Source: Comamonadaceae bacterium | Lineage (GTDB): Bacteria > Pseudomonadota > Gammaproteobacteria > Burkholderiales > Burkholderiaceae_C | DNA length: 64,000 nt | Assembly: GCA_027490925.1 (NCBI GenBank) | Contig: JAIXXF010000003.1 | Span: 87,091-151,090 of the forward strand | Direction: 5' to 3' | Part shown: in pieces, positions 26,904 through 36,810 of the stretch | Layout of the letters: every line of letters begins with the position of its first letter | How positions within the stretch are numbered: position 1 is the stretch's first letter | Translations under genes and position numbers: made by a program | The notes under the pieces: generated by a model | Told to the model about the DNA's origin: nothing | What the model saw: only the letters and a program-made list of their open reading frames with translations | The model's database searches: none

Positions 26904-29293
26904 CACTTGCGCAGGCCTTGCAGCTTGGCAAATGCCGACGCCATGGCGCTGGCCTCCGGCACCGCAGACTCAGAACGGCGTGGCGCCTGCTGTTGGCGGT
27001 TGGCGCCATCGAAGCGGTTGTGTGTCCGTGCCTCGCTGGGTCCGTCGCGGCGGGCAGGTGCGTCGGCCAACTTCATCGTCAGGCCGATGCGCTTGCGGGG
27101 GATGTCCACCTCGGTCACCCGAACTTTCACGATGTCGCCGGTTTTGACCACCTCGCGCGCGTCGTTGACGAATTTGTGGCTAAGTTGGCTGACATGGACC
27201 AAACCATCTTGGTGAACACCCAGGTCCACAAAAGCGCCGAAAGCGGCGACGTTGCTGACCGTGCCTTCCAAGACCATGCCCTCGCGCAGGTCGGCGATGT
27301 CTTCCACACCGTCGTTGAAGCGCGCCACCTTGAAGTCAGGACGCGGGTCGCGGCCAGGCTTTTCCAGCTCGGTCAAAATGTCTCTGACGGTGATCACGCC
27401 GAACGTGTCGTTGGCGAACAGCTCGGGGCGCAGGGTTTTGAGCAGCTCTGCGCGACCCATCAGCTCTGCGACTGGCTGACCGGTCTTGGCAAGGATCTGC
27501 TCGACCACTGGGTAGGTCTCAGGGTGCACGCCGGTCATGTCCAGCGGGTTGTCGCCACCGCGGATGCGCAGGAAACCCGCGCTCAGCTCAAAGGTCTTGG
27601 CGCCGAGGCCACTCACGTCCATGAGCTGCTGGCGGGTGCGAAACGCGCCATTGGCTTCGCGCCAGCGCACCACCGCCTTGGCCACGCTGCCACTGAGGCC
27701 AGACACGCGGCTCAACAGTGGCACGCTGGCAGTGTTCAAGTCCACGCCCACTGCGTTCACGCAGTCTTCCACCACCGCTTCCAGTGTGCGGGCCAGTTCG
27801 CTCTGGTTCACGTCGTGCTGGTATTGGCCGACGCCGATGGATTTGGGGTCGATCTTCACCAGCTCGGCCAGCGGGTCCTGCAGGCGCCGGGCGATGCTGG
27901 CCGCGCCGCGCAGGCTCACGTCCACGTCGGGCATTTCCTGGCTGGCGAACTCGCTGGCGGAATACACCGAGGCACCCGCCTCGCTCACCACCACCCGTTG
28001 CATGGCGCAGTGGGCGAATTCTGGGCGCTTCATCAGCTCGGCGGCGAGTTTGTCGGTCTCGCGGCTGGCGGTGCCGTTGCCGATGGCGATCAGGTTCACG
28101 CCGTGCTTCTCGCACAGCTTGCCCAGGGTGTGCAGCGCGCCGTCCCAGTCGCGCCGCGGTTCGTGGGGGAACACGGTGGCGGTGTCCACCAGCTTGCCGG
28201 TGGCGTCGACAACCGCCACCTTCACGCCGGTGCGGATACCAGGGTCCAGACCCATCACCACCTTGGGGCCGGCGGGTGCGGCCAGCAGCAGGTCGCGCAG
28301 GTTGTCGGCAAACACCTTGATCGCTACTTTCTCAGCGTCTTCTCGCAGCCGAGCAAAAAGGTCGCGCTCGGTGGACAGGCTGAGCTTCACCCGCCAGGTC
28401 CAGGCCACGCATTTGCGCAGCAGGTCGTCGGCGGCGCGGCCCTGGTGGCGCCATCCCAGGTGCTGGCCGATGCGGGCCTCGGCCAAGCTCACCACCGGGC
28501 CGGGTTTGGCGCCAGCGGCGCTGGGCGGTGCTTCGGGTTCGGGCAGCACCAGTTTGGCGTCCAGAATTTCCAGTGCACGGCCCCGAAAAACCGCCAGTGC
28601 GCGATGCGAAGGGACCCGACACACAGGTTCGTCATAGTCAAAGTAATCCCGGAACTTGGCGGTGTCGGGGTCGTTCTCGTTTTTGCCGCTGGCCAAGCTG
28701 CTTTTGAACAGGCCCTCGGTCCACAGCCATTCGCGCAAAGCCTGTACCAGCGCAGCGTCTTCGGCCCACCGCTCGCTGAGCAGGTCGCGCACCCCGTCGA
28801 GCACCGCCTGGGGTGTGCTGAAGTCAGCGCCCTCCACAGTGCCAGCGGGCGTGGTGAAGGCGGCGGCTTCGGCCAGGGGGGCCAGCGTGGGGTCGCCCCA
28901 GAGTTTGTCCGCCAAGGGTTCGAGGCCCGCCTCTCGCGCGATCATGCCTTTGGTGCGGCGCTTGGGTTTGTACGGCAGGTAGAGGTCTTCCAGCTCCTGC
29001 TTGGTGGGGGCGGCTTCAATGGCGGCGCGCAACTCAGGCGTCAGTTTGCCCTGCTCGTCGATGCTTTTGAGCACGGTGGCGCGGCGCTCCTCGAGCTCGC
29101 GCAGGTAATGCAGCCGGTGGTCCAGTTCGCGGAGCTGGACATCGTCCAGCCCGCCGGTGGCTTCTTTGCGGTAGCGGGCCACGAACGGCACCGTGGCGCC
29201 GCCGTCAAGCAACGCCACGGTGGCGTTCACCTGGTTCACCGAAATGCGCAACTCCTGTGCGATCTGTGCGGCGATTCGGTCCATCATGGGCAT
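26903..29293 (-). CDS. tex: Tex family transcription accessory / S1 RNA-binding protein
   Basis: 796 residues from the ATG at 29293 (MPMMDRIAAQI); longer starts add an unconserved leader. Cytoplasmic nucleic-acid-binding protein. Domain order: N-terminal Tex helical region (ATVPFVARYRKEATGGLDDVQLREL), the YqgF-like resolvase fold (VMGLDPGIRTGVKVAVVD), helix-hairpin-helix (NTASVPLLSRVSGLSGSVAKAVV), and S1 domain (LREGMVLEGTVSNVAAFGAFVDLGVHQDGLVHVSQL). A disordered C-terminal tail follows. The order and length are standard for the family. Confidence 0.95.
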   Translation of the reverse strand: MPMMDRIAAQIAQELRISVNQVNATVALLDGGATVPFVARYRKEATGGLDDVQLRELDHRLHYLRELEERRATVLKSIDEQGKLTPELRAAIEAAPTKQELEDLYLPYKPKRRTKGMIAREAGLEPLADKLWGDPTLAPLAEAAAFTTPAGTVEGADFSTPQAVLDGVRDLLSERWAEDAALVQALREWLWTEGLFKSSLASGKNENDPDTAKFRDYFDYDEPVCRVPSHRALAVFRGRALEILDAKLVLPEPEAPPSAAGAKPGPVVSLAEARIGQHLGWRHQGRAADDLLRKCVAWTWRVKLSLSTERDLFARLREDAEKVAIKVFADNLRDLLLAAPAGPKVVMGLDPGIRTGVKVAVVDATGKLVDTATVFPHEPRRDWDGALHTLGKLCEKHGVNLIAIGNGTASRETDKLAAELMKRPEFAHCAMQRVVVSEAGASVYSASEFASQEMPDVDVSLRGAASIARRLQDPLAELVKIDPKSIGVGQYQHDVNQSELARTLEAVVEDCVNAVGVDLNTASVPLLSRVSGLSGSVAKAVVRWREANGAFRTRQQLMDVSGLGAKTFELSAGFLRIRGGDNPLDMTGVHPETYPVVEQILAKTGQPVAELMGRAELLKTLRPELFANDTFGVITVRDILTELEKPGRDPRPDFKVARFNDGVEDIADLREGMVLEGTVSNVAAFGAFVDLGVHQDGLVHVSQLSHKFVNDAREVVKTGDIVKVRVTEVDIPRKRIGLTMKLADAPARRDGPSEARTHNRFDGANRQQQAPRRSESAVPEASAMASAFAKLQGLRK

Positions 29294-29473
29294 GTCGGGA
29301 ACCGGCCAATGCCGGTGGTTGGTCAGGAAAGGCCGGCAGTGTGCCACACCGACCGGCACCGATCGACCGATGTTTGCGATGAATGCGCGCTTGTTTGGCC
29401 GTTGACCCGTGCCCTGTTTCATGAAGGGCCAACACCCTCTTCATCCGGGCGGCCCACCTCCCCTGCTGCGCGT

Positions 29474-30280
29474 TCAATAGGAGATGCGGTAGCGGTAGCC
29501 TTTGTAGTTCAACACCGCCGATTTCGGGTTGATTTGCTCCAGCACCAGGTTGGGCAAGGGCTTGTCCCTTTCCTGGTACATCTGGCCGTTGATCATCAAT
29601 AGCCTGAACTTTGGATTGGTCGAATACGAGGAGCCACCAATCACCAAGGCGGGGATCTCGCTGCGCACGCTGGCAGGCAGGTCGTTGAAGCTGTAGACCG
29701 GCTCGGCCGGGGTGGGTAGCACCGTGTTGGGGGTGGGCGTTGCGGGGCGGGTTTCGGCCTGGGCGGTTGCGCGGGGTTCCAGTTTGGCGTCGGTGCGCGG
29801 GTTGGGGGGCGCCTCGGCGCGTGCTGCAGCGGCCTCTCGGGCCGCTGCGCGCCGCGCGGCATTGGCTTGCTCCACCACGCTGGTTGTGGGGCTGGCCGGG
29901 CCGTCGGGTGCGTTGTGGGTCGCTGCACCCGCCTGGGGCGGCGTGGGCGCTTCGGCGGCCGGCACGGCCGTGATGGCGGTGATCGCCGGTGGCGGCAAGG
30001 GAGCGACGCCAGGCGCAGGCGGCACGGGTGCAGTGCGCGGCGGCAAGGCTTGTGCACTGGGCCGGGCGGAGATCTGCAGCGCTGGCCCAAACTGGTACCA
30101 GGCGAAGCCAGCCAACATCAACACCAACGCGCCGCCACCCAAAAACCACCAAAAACGCGGGTCGTCGTCGTTTTGCGCGCTCGGGGGCAGCACCGGTTGG
30201 CTGTGTAAGCCGGGAACCGTGCCGCGTTCGCGTTCGCGCTCGCTGTTGGCGCGTTTCAGGGCGTCGAGTATGTAAGACAT
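29474..30280 (-). CDS. gspB: Type II secretion assembly protein GspB
   Basis: 268 residues. Starts MSYILDALKRANSERERERG, the strongly conserved cytoplasmic head of GspB/ExeB, followed by a membrane helix (about 45-62), a long Ala/Pro-rich periplasmic linker, and the C-terminal GspB domain (FNDLPASVRSEIPALVIGGSSYS, SAVLNYKGYRYRISY). With GspA it helps insert the GspD secretin through the peptidoglycan. It follows gspA by 4 bases. No other general secretion genes are in the window. Confidence 0.92.
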   Translation of the reverse strand: MSYILDALKRANSERERERGTVPGLHSQPVLPPSAQNDDDPRFWWFLGGGALVLMLAGFAWYQFGPALQISARPSAQALPPRTAPVPPAPGVAPLPPPAITAITAVPAAEAPTPPQAGAATHNAPDGPASPTTSVVEQANAARRAAAREAAAARAEAPPNPRTDAKLEPRATAQAETRPATPTPNTVLPTPAEPVYSFNDLPASVRSEIPALVIGGSSYSTNPKFRLLMINGQMYQERDKPLPNLVLEQINPKSAVLNYKGYRYRISY

Positions 30281-30284
30281 GGTG

Positions 30285-32006
30285 TCACTGCCCAGCCGAC
30301 AAACGCGGCTCGTCGATGCCGATGGCTCGATTGAGTTGCATGAAGGTCTCGGCCCCAGCGACCCCGTCGGCCTTGAGGCCGTTGGCCAGCTGGAACGCCG
30401 ACACCTGAGACTTGAGCAGCGCGTCGTATCGTTTCTGCTCGCCTGGTTGTGGGCTGCCTTGGATCAGGGCCAGTCGGGACGCCAGCCACACCACCGCGGC
30501 GCCGCTGGCGCCGACCCGCAGTTTGCCGCTGTATTCGGGCGGCGCGCGCCAGAACGTGGCGAAGTCGCCGCGCCACGTTTGCAACAACGCAGGCAGCGGC
30601 AGGGTCTGGGTCAGGCCAGCGCTGGTCAGGGTGGCTTCCTTGTCGGTCAAGCGCGTCAGGAGCGCGAAGCTGCGCTGGTTGTTCCGGTCGTACAGCGTCA
30701 GGACACCAGGGCGGTCGAGCAGTTGGATCACCGTCAGGGTGGTTTTTTGCTCGAAACATTCGACCTGTTGTTGTTGGGCTTGCACACACGGGTTGCCAGC
30801 ACCGAGCTGGAGCTTCCACCGAACGGCAAGCTCGCGCCAGGCCTCTGCCTCGTTGCGGGTGAATCCCCGCCCCTCGTCCACCTTGGCAGCGGGTTGACCC
30901 ATGGCCTGGGCCGATGACGCTGCGGGCTGCGCACCGCTGGTCGCCGCAGCGCTTGACGCCGCTGGCGTCCCCGCCATGGCAGGAGCCTTTGAAGACGGGC
31001 GCAGCAACCACGCCAAAGACCCGACCAGTACCGCCCCCACGAGCAACCCCGAACCGAGCAGCGCCACAGGCTTTAGGGCCGACGTCCACGCCAGCCAGCG
31101 GGGAAGCGGTGTTGCCGCGGCGGCTGCCAGAACAGGGAGCTCTACCGCCTCGGCGGGCTTGGGCATGCCCGCTTTGGCGGCACGCGGCTCATCGAACACT
31201 TCCAGCGCGGCCTTGTCGACCACCGCGCTGTGAACCGATCCCTGGCCATTGGCATAGGCACCCAGAAGGGCACGGTCACACAGCAGATTGATGCGCCGTG
31301 GCACCCCGCGTGAGCGGCGGTGGATTTGCCGAATGGCCTTGCGATCGAACGGCACCTCGCCCGCCCGTCCGGCCACGGCCATGCGGTGCGCGATGTAGTG
31401 GGCGGTTTCTGCTTCAGACAACGCGGGCAGGTGAAATCGCGCCACCACCCGCTGAGCGACCTGCTCCATTTCGGGCCGGGCCAACAGGGTGCGCAGCTCG
31501 GGCTGGCCAATCAGCACAATTTGCAGCAGCTTTCGCTCATTGGTTTCCAGGTTGGTCAGCAAGCGAAGCTGTTCAATGAGTTCAGCCGAGAGGTTTTGCG
31601 CCTCGTCAACGATCAGCACGTTGTTTTGACCGGCCGCGTGTTGCGCCAGCAAAAAGTCGTTGAGCGGGTCGAGGTAATCCTTGACAGTCCTCACACCACT
31701 GTGTGGCGGCGTGCACTCGATCCGAAACTCCTCGCAGACAGACTGCAACAATTCCAGTACCGTCAGTTTGGGGTTGAAGATGTAAGCGACGTTGCAGTTG
31801 TCGGGGATTTGTTCCAGAAAACACCGGCACACGGTGGTCTTGCCCGCGCCAATCTCCCCGGTCAGCAACACAAAACCGCCGCCGCCGTTCAGACCGTACA
31901 GCAGATGGGCGAGCGCATCCCGGTGGCGTTCGCTCATGAAGAGGTAACGCGGGTCCGGTGCAATGGAAAACGGGGATTCTTTAAGGCCGAAGAATTGCGT
32001 GTACAT
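30285..32006 (-). CDS. gspA: Type II secretion ATPase GspA (ExeA-like) with peptidoglycan-binding domain
   Basis: 573 residues from the ATG at 32006 (MYTQFFGLKESPF). AAA+ ATPase with Walker A GEIGAGKTT at 50-58 and Walker B VLIVDEAQNL, then a membrane helix at about 320-340. The periplasmic part ends in a peptidoglycan-binding type 1 domain (SQVSAFQLANGLKADGVAGAETFMQLN). ExeA remodels cell wall for secretin assembly. Forms a two-gene operon with gspB. An upstream in-frame start at 32111 is not supported. Confidence 0.93.
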   Translation of the reverse strand: MYTQFFGLKESPFSIAPDPRYLFMSERHRDALAHLLYGLNGGGGFVLLTGEIGAGKTTVCRCFLEQIPDNCNVAYIFNPKLTVLELLQSVCEEFRIECTPPHSGVRTVKDYLDPLNDFLLAQHAAGQNNVLIVDEAQNLSAELIEQLRLLTNLETNERKLLQIVLIGQPELRTLLARPEMEQVAQRVVARFHLPALSEAETAHYIAHRMAVAGRAGEVPFDRKAIRQIHRRSRGVPRRINLLCDRALLGAYANGQGSVHSAVVDKAALEVFDEPRAAKAGMPKPAEAVELPVLAAAAATPLPRWLAWTSALKPVALLGSGLLVGAVLVGSLAWLLRPSSKAPAMAGTPAASSAAATSGAQPAASSAQAMGQPAAKVDEGRGFTRNEAEAWRELAVRWKLQLGAGNPCVQAQQQQVECFEQKTTLTVIQLLDRPGVLTLYDRNNQRSFALLTRLTDKEATLTSAGLTQTLPLPALLQTWRGDFATFWRAPPEYSGKLRVGASGAAVVWLASRLALIQGSPQPGEQKRYDALLKSQVSAFQLANGLKADGVAGAETFMQLNRAIGIDEPRLSAGQ

Positions 32007-32074
32007 GGGTGAAACGGGGCAGGCAAGCCACGCTGGCCGCGGCGCCCGGGCATTCTCACACAAAGCCCCAGTCG

Positions 32075-32500
32075 CTAGCCGGTGCGTCGCCCCCACCAGA
32101 CGGCCATCCACAAACCGATGCCCAGGCTGGCTGTAAAAAGCGCGGCCTTTGCCAGAGCCTCGCCGCCCTGACCCAGCAAAACCAGGGCCGGTCCTGGGTA
32201 CAGGCCCACCAGCCCCCAGCCAATGCCGAACAACACGCTGCCCAACACCAGTTGCCGTGTCACAGGCCCGCGTGCAGGCAGGTCAATCGTGGCCCCTCCC
32301 AAGGTGCGCGGGCGACGCCGGACCCAGGCAAACACTGGTGCGGCGACGCCGATCGCGCCGCCCATGACAAAGGCCAGCGACGGGTTCCATGCGCCGTAAA
32401 CATCCAGAAATGCCAGCACATTGGCCGGGTTGGCCATGCCCGACAACAGCAGGCCGCCGCCAAACAGCAGGCCAATGGCAAAAGCACTCAACCCAGCCAT
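32075..32500 (-). CDS. YeeE/YedE family membrane protein, C-terminal half type (DUF6691-like)
   Basis: 141 residues from the ATG at 32500, about four membrane helices. The block LLFGGGLLLSGMANPANVLAFLDVYGAWNPSLAFVMGGAIGV is characteristic of the short YeeE/YedE partner, and GIGWGLVGLYPGPALVLLGQ mirrors it in the second half. The large family imports thiosulfate or other sulfur compounds. It starts one base after the partner gene stops, so the two make one functional transporter split over two genes. Confidence 0.85.
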   Translation of the reverse strand: MAGLSAFAIGLLFGGGLLLSGMANPANVLAFLDVYGAWNPSLAFVMGGAIGVAAPVFAWVRRRPRTLGGATIDLPARGPVTRQLVLGSVLFGIGWGLVGLYPGPALVLLGQGGEALAKAALFTASLGIGLWMAVWWGRRTG

Positions 32501-32501
32501 G

Positions 32502-32930
32502 TCAAGAACCTCCCCAGTGGCGGGCAACGTACACCGTCAAACCCGCCGTCAGCATGAAGATCACAATCGCCACGCCCGAGCGTTGGGACAGGTTGGACAA
32601 TCCACACATACCATGGCCGCTGGTGCAACCATTGGCCAAACCCGCACCCAGCCCGGTGAGCAGACCCGCCACACCAACCAGCATCCAGCCGCCGGGCAGC
32701 GCCAAAGCCGGGAGCCAGCCCGACACGGCGGCCAGCACACCAGCCACCAGCAGGCCGCCAACAAAGCCGGCGCGCCAGCCGCCGGGGCCGGCGTCCCCGG
32801 TCAGCAGGCCCTTGACGGCGCCACTGACACCCGCCACCCGGCCTTGCAGCAGCAGCAAAGCTGCGCTGGCCAGGCCGATCAGGGCGCCGCCGGCCAGGGC
32901 CTTCCATACGGCTTGGGGATCGAACACCAT
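32502..32930 (-). CDS. YeeE/YedE family membrane protein, N-terminal half type
   Basis: 142 residues, about four membrane helices. Contains the family signature NGCTSGHGMCGLSNLSQRS, with the Cys residues thought to handle sulfur in YeeE-type thiosulfate uptake. First of a two-gene unit with the 141-residue partner (starts 32500). Such split pairs are usual in betaproteobacteria, sometimes with a rhodanese or a metallo-hydrolase nearby; none is seen here. The upstream broken porin gene ends 5 bases before it, so transcription may be shared. Confidence 0.87.
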   Translation of the reverse strand: MVFDPQAVWKALAGGALIGLASAALLLLQGRVAGVSGAVKGLLTGDAGPGGWRAGFVGGLLVAGVLAAVSGWLPALALPGGWMLVGVAGLLTGLGAGLANGCTSGHGMCGLSNLSQRSGVAIVIFMLTAGLTVYVARHWGGS

Positions 32931-32935
32931 CGCGC

Positions 32936-34234
32936 TCAGAACTTGCGACCCCAGGACACGCCGATGGCGTTTTCCTTCAGGCTGATGTTGGCCTCACCCC
33001 CACCGAAACCGCCCGGTGGGTTGCCCGGCGGAATCGAGTTGTTGCCACGCACCGTTCTGGTCGGTGCGTGCAGGTAGGAGAAGGTCACTTCGTTCTGTTT
33101 GTCGACCGCATACGTGCCACCGAGGGTGATGTTGGTTTGCACGGTGCCCGGCGCCAGAATGTTGAAGAAGGTCTGGTCGTTGCGAATCGGTTGCTGGGTG
33201 CGGCTGATGCCACCCCGCAGCGTCAGTTTGGGGTCGACCACATACTCGGCTCCCAACTTGACCACGGTGATGTCACGCCAGCCGAAGCTCGGGCCGTTGG
33301 TGGCGCCCAGCGGCACGCCCTGAAACAGTGCCGCGTTGGTGTTGCCAATCGCTGGCGATTTGCTGTGCAGGATGCGCTGCACGTCGACCGCCAGGGTCAG
33401 GTCGCGGGTCGCCTTGATGGCGGCACCGACGCCGTAGGTGGGTGGCACATCAAAGCGACCCTGGTCAGGAAACAGGCCTTTTTATTTGTCGAACTTGCTG
33501 AACTTGGTTTTGGTCTGGTAGGTCGCCCCCACAGACAGGTCATCGCTCAGTTTGCCGAAGTAGCCCAGCCGCACCCCGTAACCGGTGGAACCGTCGTTGC
33601 CGTTATCTCTGACATTGGCGGGGCTGGACGACAGCTGACTGAAGAATGACAGGCCCGTGGCTTTGAAGCGCTGGTAGCCCAGGTTCAGCGCCAAGCCGAG
33701 GGTATGGTCCGGCGCAACCTTGTAGGCCACGGTGGGCGACACGAACAGCTGCTCGAGGTTGATGCCGGCCCGACCCGTCGCGCCGAACCGCGCGTAGGGG
33801 TTGCCCTCTTTGTAGTCGGTGTTCTGTCCCCCGTTGCCAAACACCGCCACACCCACCGTCAGCGTGGGGTCGATCTGCTGGCTGTAGCCAAAATTGGGAA
33901 TCAAAAAGACCGATTTTCCGTCGCCATTGAAGGTTTGGTTCGGACCAAAGGCGTTCCCAACGATCTCACTGCGGCGGACCGGTTTGAACACGTTGGCGCC
34001 CAGGTCCAGGCGCGAGCCGACCGCACTCAAGGTGGCGGGGTTGGTGGCGCCCGAGAGCGAATCCTGGGGCAGCGCGATGCCAATGCCCGCGATGCCTTCG
34101 GACCTTGTGCCGTAGCCGTGGGCAAAGTAGCCGTTCGTGGCGTAGGCCGGGAGGCAGGCCAACAGGCTGGCGACGGCGATCAGGCTGCGCCGGGGCTGGC
34201 GCCATAAGGGAGCGAATCGGGTGGTGTTTGCCAT
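32936..34234 (-). pseudogene. FadL/OmpP1/TodX outer-membrane channel, interrupted by in-frame stop
   Basis: The frame from the ATG at 34234 (MANTTRF, signal peptide to about residue 32, then TNGYFAHGYGTRSEGIAGIGIALPQDS) runs to a TAA at 33482-33484, then continues in the same frame with KGLFPDQGRFDVPPTYGVGAAIK to a proper C-terminal Phe (ISLKENAIGVSWGRKF). Without the stop it would encode about 432 residues, the right length for FadL-type channels for hydrophobic substrates. At this place homologues usually have Tyr (FDKYKGLF), so one substitution TAT/TAC to TAA explains it. May be a recent pseudogene, suppressed, or a sequencing error. Confidence 0.88.
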
Positions 34235-34377
34235 GGTGTTTCCTTGCGGCGGCGTGGCCGTTGTGGGTTGGTCGGTCGGTTTCACACCCAGCAGACTGGG
34301 CTGAGGCGGAGTATTTCGGCCACCGCACAGCACACCAACGATGCAATCTGCATGACTTCATGACCACCTCATCTTTG

Positions 34378-34439
34378 GTGGTACACAGCGCCCGTCAAGA
34401 CCCGTTGTCTCGGCCCAATTGCTACGTAAGTAATAGCAG
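34378..34439 (+). repeat. Interspersed repeat, diverged copy 4
   Basis: The 3' part fits the family exactly in spacing: GCTAC at 34421-34425, six bases, AATAGCAG at 34432-34439, with a weak match to the central 10-mer at 34395-34404. It lies in the 419-base gap 34235-34653 between the broken porin gene and the DUF1223 gene, which are divergent. Apart from presumed promoters I recognised nothing else there. Confidence 0.4.
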
Positions 34440-34653
34440 CCGGGCCTTTTTCAGCGTGGCCTCACAGCGAATCGCCTCGAGGCTCGGGCGAATGTGGCCC
34501 AACGGCCAACGGCCACGCCAAAGGGTGACCTGCCCGCATCGGCGGGAGGCGGGGTGTTGTAAATCCGCAGCAGTGCGCGGCTGGCGCCGCCTGTAAGAAG
34601 GGCATTGAACGGCCGACGAACCGACAGCCCTGGAAACTGAAGAGGAACCCCCC

Positions 34654-35412
34654 ATGTCAATTTGTCCCGCCACCACCGTTCTCGCCCTGGCGCTGCTGGC
34701 TGCCAGTGGCACCAGCCTGGCCCAGTCCGCCGCCTGCAGCGTGCAAAGCGCCGCCACGGTCACGCCGGTGCTGGAGCTGTACACCTCAGAGGGCTGCAGC
34801 TCTTGCCCCCCGGCCGACAAGTGGCTGTCCACCTTCAAGGACAAAGCACCGTACGCCAGCGGTGGCGCGGTGATCCAGGCCTTCCATGTCGGTTACTGGG
34901 ATCACATCGGCTGGGTCGACCGATTTGCGGCCCCGGCCAACACCAGTCGACAGCGACAGATCGCCGCCTGGAACGGCCAGCGCAGCATCTACACCCCTCA
35001 GGCGGTATTGAACGGGGCGGACTGGCGCGGCTGGTGGAACAACCAGCCGCCCACCAGCACCGCCACAGCGCCCGCCCACATCACGCTGAAGCGACTCGCG
35101 CCCGACCATTTCGAGGCGGTGGTGCTGCCCCGCCATGGCGCCCCAGCGACCTGGTCGGCCTACTGGACCATCACCGAGCACGGGCACACCTCCAAAGTCA
35201 AGGCGGGCGAGAATGCGGGTGCGGCGCTGGCACACGACTTCGTGGTGCGCCAATACACCCCGGCAGGGGACTACCGCACCGACATTGACCACCCACAAAC
35301 GCTGACTTTGCGCAGCATCGCCGCCACGCCCGGCCACCCCCGGCAGGTGAACCTGGTGGTGTTCGATCCCAAGAACGGGCGCACCCTGCAGGCGGTCAGC
35401 GCCAACTGTTGA
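34654..35412 (+). CDS. DUF1223 domain protein, exported, thioredoxin-like fold
   Basis: 252 residues. Signal peptide about 1-23 (SLAQ-S cleavage). The mature part begins with LELYTSEGCSSCPPADKWLS, the diagnostic C-S-S-C motif of DUF1223, then HVGYWDHIGWVDRFA and IYTPQAVLNG. The fold is thioredoxin-like, so a periplasmic redox function is likely but unproven. A ribosome-binding site (GAAGAGGAA) sits before the ATG. Flanked by a divergent porin pseudogene and a co-directional MFS gene 84 bases downstream. Confidence 0.9.
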   Translation: MSICPATTVLALALLAASGTSLAQSAACSVQSAATVTPVLELYTSEGCSSCPPADKWLSTFKDKAPYASGGAVIQAFHVGYWDHIGWVDRFAAPANTSRQRQIAAWNGQRSIYTPQAVLNGADWRGWWNNQPPTSTATAPAHITLKRLAPDHFEAVVLPRHGAPATWSAYWTITEHGHTSKVKAGENAGAALAHDFVVRQYTPAGDYRTDIDHPQTLTLRSIAATPGHPRQVNLVVFDPKNGRTLQAVSANC

Positions 35413-35496
35413 AGGTGCAACGTCGCCCGCCTACACCGCCACCCACCGCCGACCCATGCGGGAGCGCCGTACGGGCGGGCATGGCACACTGGTCGG

Positions 35497-36696
35497 GTGA
35501 GTCACGTCCCTGTCAACGCCACCCTGCCCCGAGGCGCAGTGCTGGGGCTGTCGGTCGCCGCTTTCGCCAGCGGTATCTCTTTACGCATCACAGACGCCCT
35601 GTTGCCGCGTCTGGCCAGTGACTTTGGTTTGTCGCTGGGGGACGCGGCCTGGGTCATCACCACCTTTTCCGTCGCCTATGGGTTCTCGCAAATGCTGTTT
35701 GGTCCGCTGGGCGACCGACACGGCAAATACCGGGTGATCGCATGGGCGTGTCTGGCCTGTGTGCTCAGCACCATCGCCTGTGCGCTGGCCCCCAGCTTTG
35801 TTGCGTTGCTGGTGGCGCGGGGTTTGGCGGGAGCGACGGCAGCGGCGGTGATACCGCTGGCGATGGCCTGGATCGGCGACGTCATTCCTTACGACCGCCG
35901 ACAGCCGGTCCTGGCGCGGTTTTTGATCGGGCAAATCCTGGGTGTGTCTGTCGGGGTGCTGGCGGGCGGTTACGCGGCAGACCACCTGCATTGGCGGACC
36001 CCGTTCATCGCCATCGCGGTGTTGTTTTTGCTGGTGGGCGGGGCGCTGCTGTGCATGGACCGCCGCCTGCCGGCATCGGCCCGGCAGGTGCAGCCGGTTC
36101 ATGGCGCAGCGTTTCGCCGCATGGCGCACGAATTTGCCGAGGTGACCCGACGCCCATGGGCCCGGGTGGTGTTGATCACGGTGTTCGCCGAAGGCGCGTT
36201 CTTGTATGGGGCGTTCGCCTACCTGGTGGCCCACCTGCACCAAGTCCACGAGATCACGGTCGCAGCGGCGGGCGAGGTGGTGATGCTGTTTGGCTTTGGC
36301 GGTTTGCTGTTCGCGCTCGCCGCCAAACAACTGGTGCCCCGGCTGGGTGAGGCCGGCCTGGCGCGCTGGGGCGGCCTGTTGGTGGGTGCGGCCTTCCTCA
36401 CCTTGGCGTTGGCCCATCCTTGGTGGTGGGCCATTCCAGCCGCGTTCACCGCGGGCTTGGGCTTCTACATGTTGCACAACACCTTGCAAATCAATGCCAC
36501 CCAGATGGCGCCGGAGCGGCGCGGTGCGGCGGTGTCGGCTTTTGCGTCCAGCTTTTTTTTGGGCCAATCGTTCGGCGTGGCGGTCGACGGCCAGCTCATC
36601 GCTGGGGTGGGCACCACCGGGGTGGTGGTGCTGGGCGCCGTGGGGGTGGTGGCGGTGGGCGCGCTGTTCGGTCACCTGCGGCAGCGCCGGGGTTGA
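35497..36696 (+). CDS. MFS transporter
   Basis: 399 residues, about 12 membrane helices. Starts at a GTG; motif A is clear in FGPLGDRHGKYRV between helices 2 and 3, and LVARGLAGATAAAVIPLAMAWIGDVI resembles the drug-export subfamily (DHA1). A cytoplasmic loop around residues 185-205 separates the two six-helix halves. Substrate cannot be inferred. It follows DUF1223 by 84 bases and may share its transcript. Confidence 0.9.
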   Translation: MSHVPVNATLPRGAVLGLSVAAFASGISLRITDALLPRLASDFGLSLGDAAWVITTFSVAYGFSQMLFGPLGDRHGKYRVIAWACLACVLSTIACALAPSFVALLVARGLAGATAAAVIPLAMAWIGDVIPYDRRQPVLARFLIGQILGVSVGVLAGGYAADHLHWRTPFIAIAVLFLLVGGALLCMDRRLPASARQVQPVHGAAFRRMAHEFAEVTRRPWARVVLITVFAEGAFLYGAFAYLVAHLHQVHEITVAAAGEVVMLFGFGGLLFALAAKQLVPRLGEAGLARWGGLLVGAAFLTLALAHPWWWAIPAAFTAGLGFYMLHNTLQINATQMAPERRGAAVSAFASSFFLGQSFGVAVDGQLIAGVGTTGVVVLGAVGVVAVGALFGHLRQRRG

Positions 36697-36810
36697 TTCC
36701 CCATGGCCTCGCCTGGCCCATTGGCGCGGCGCTCGCCACCCCCCTCCCCCGCCAGGCGCGGAAGGATGCTGGATGTCAGCCGACCAAGACCCGCCTGCCG
36801 TGCACGCGTG

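Noticed and set aside
26840..29602. 920-codon open frame on the plus strand
   Set aside because: It is the exact antisense of tex, is rich in His/Gln/Gly as GC-rich shadow frames are, and shows no family motif.
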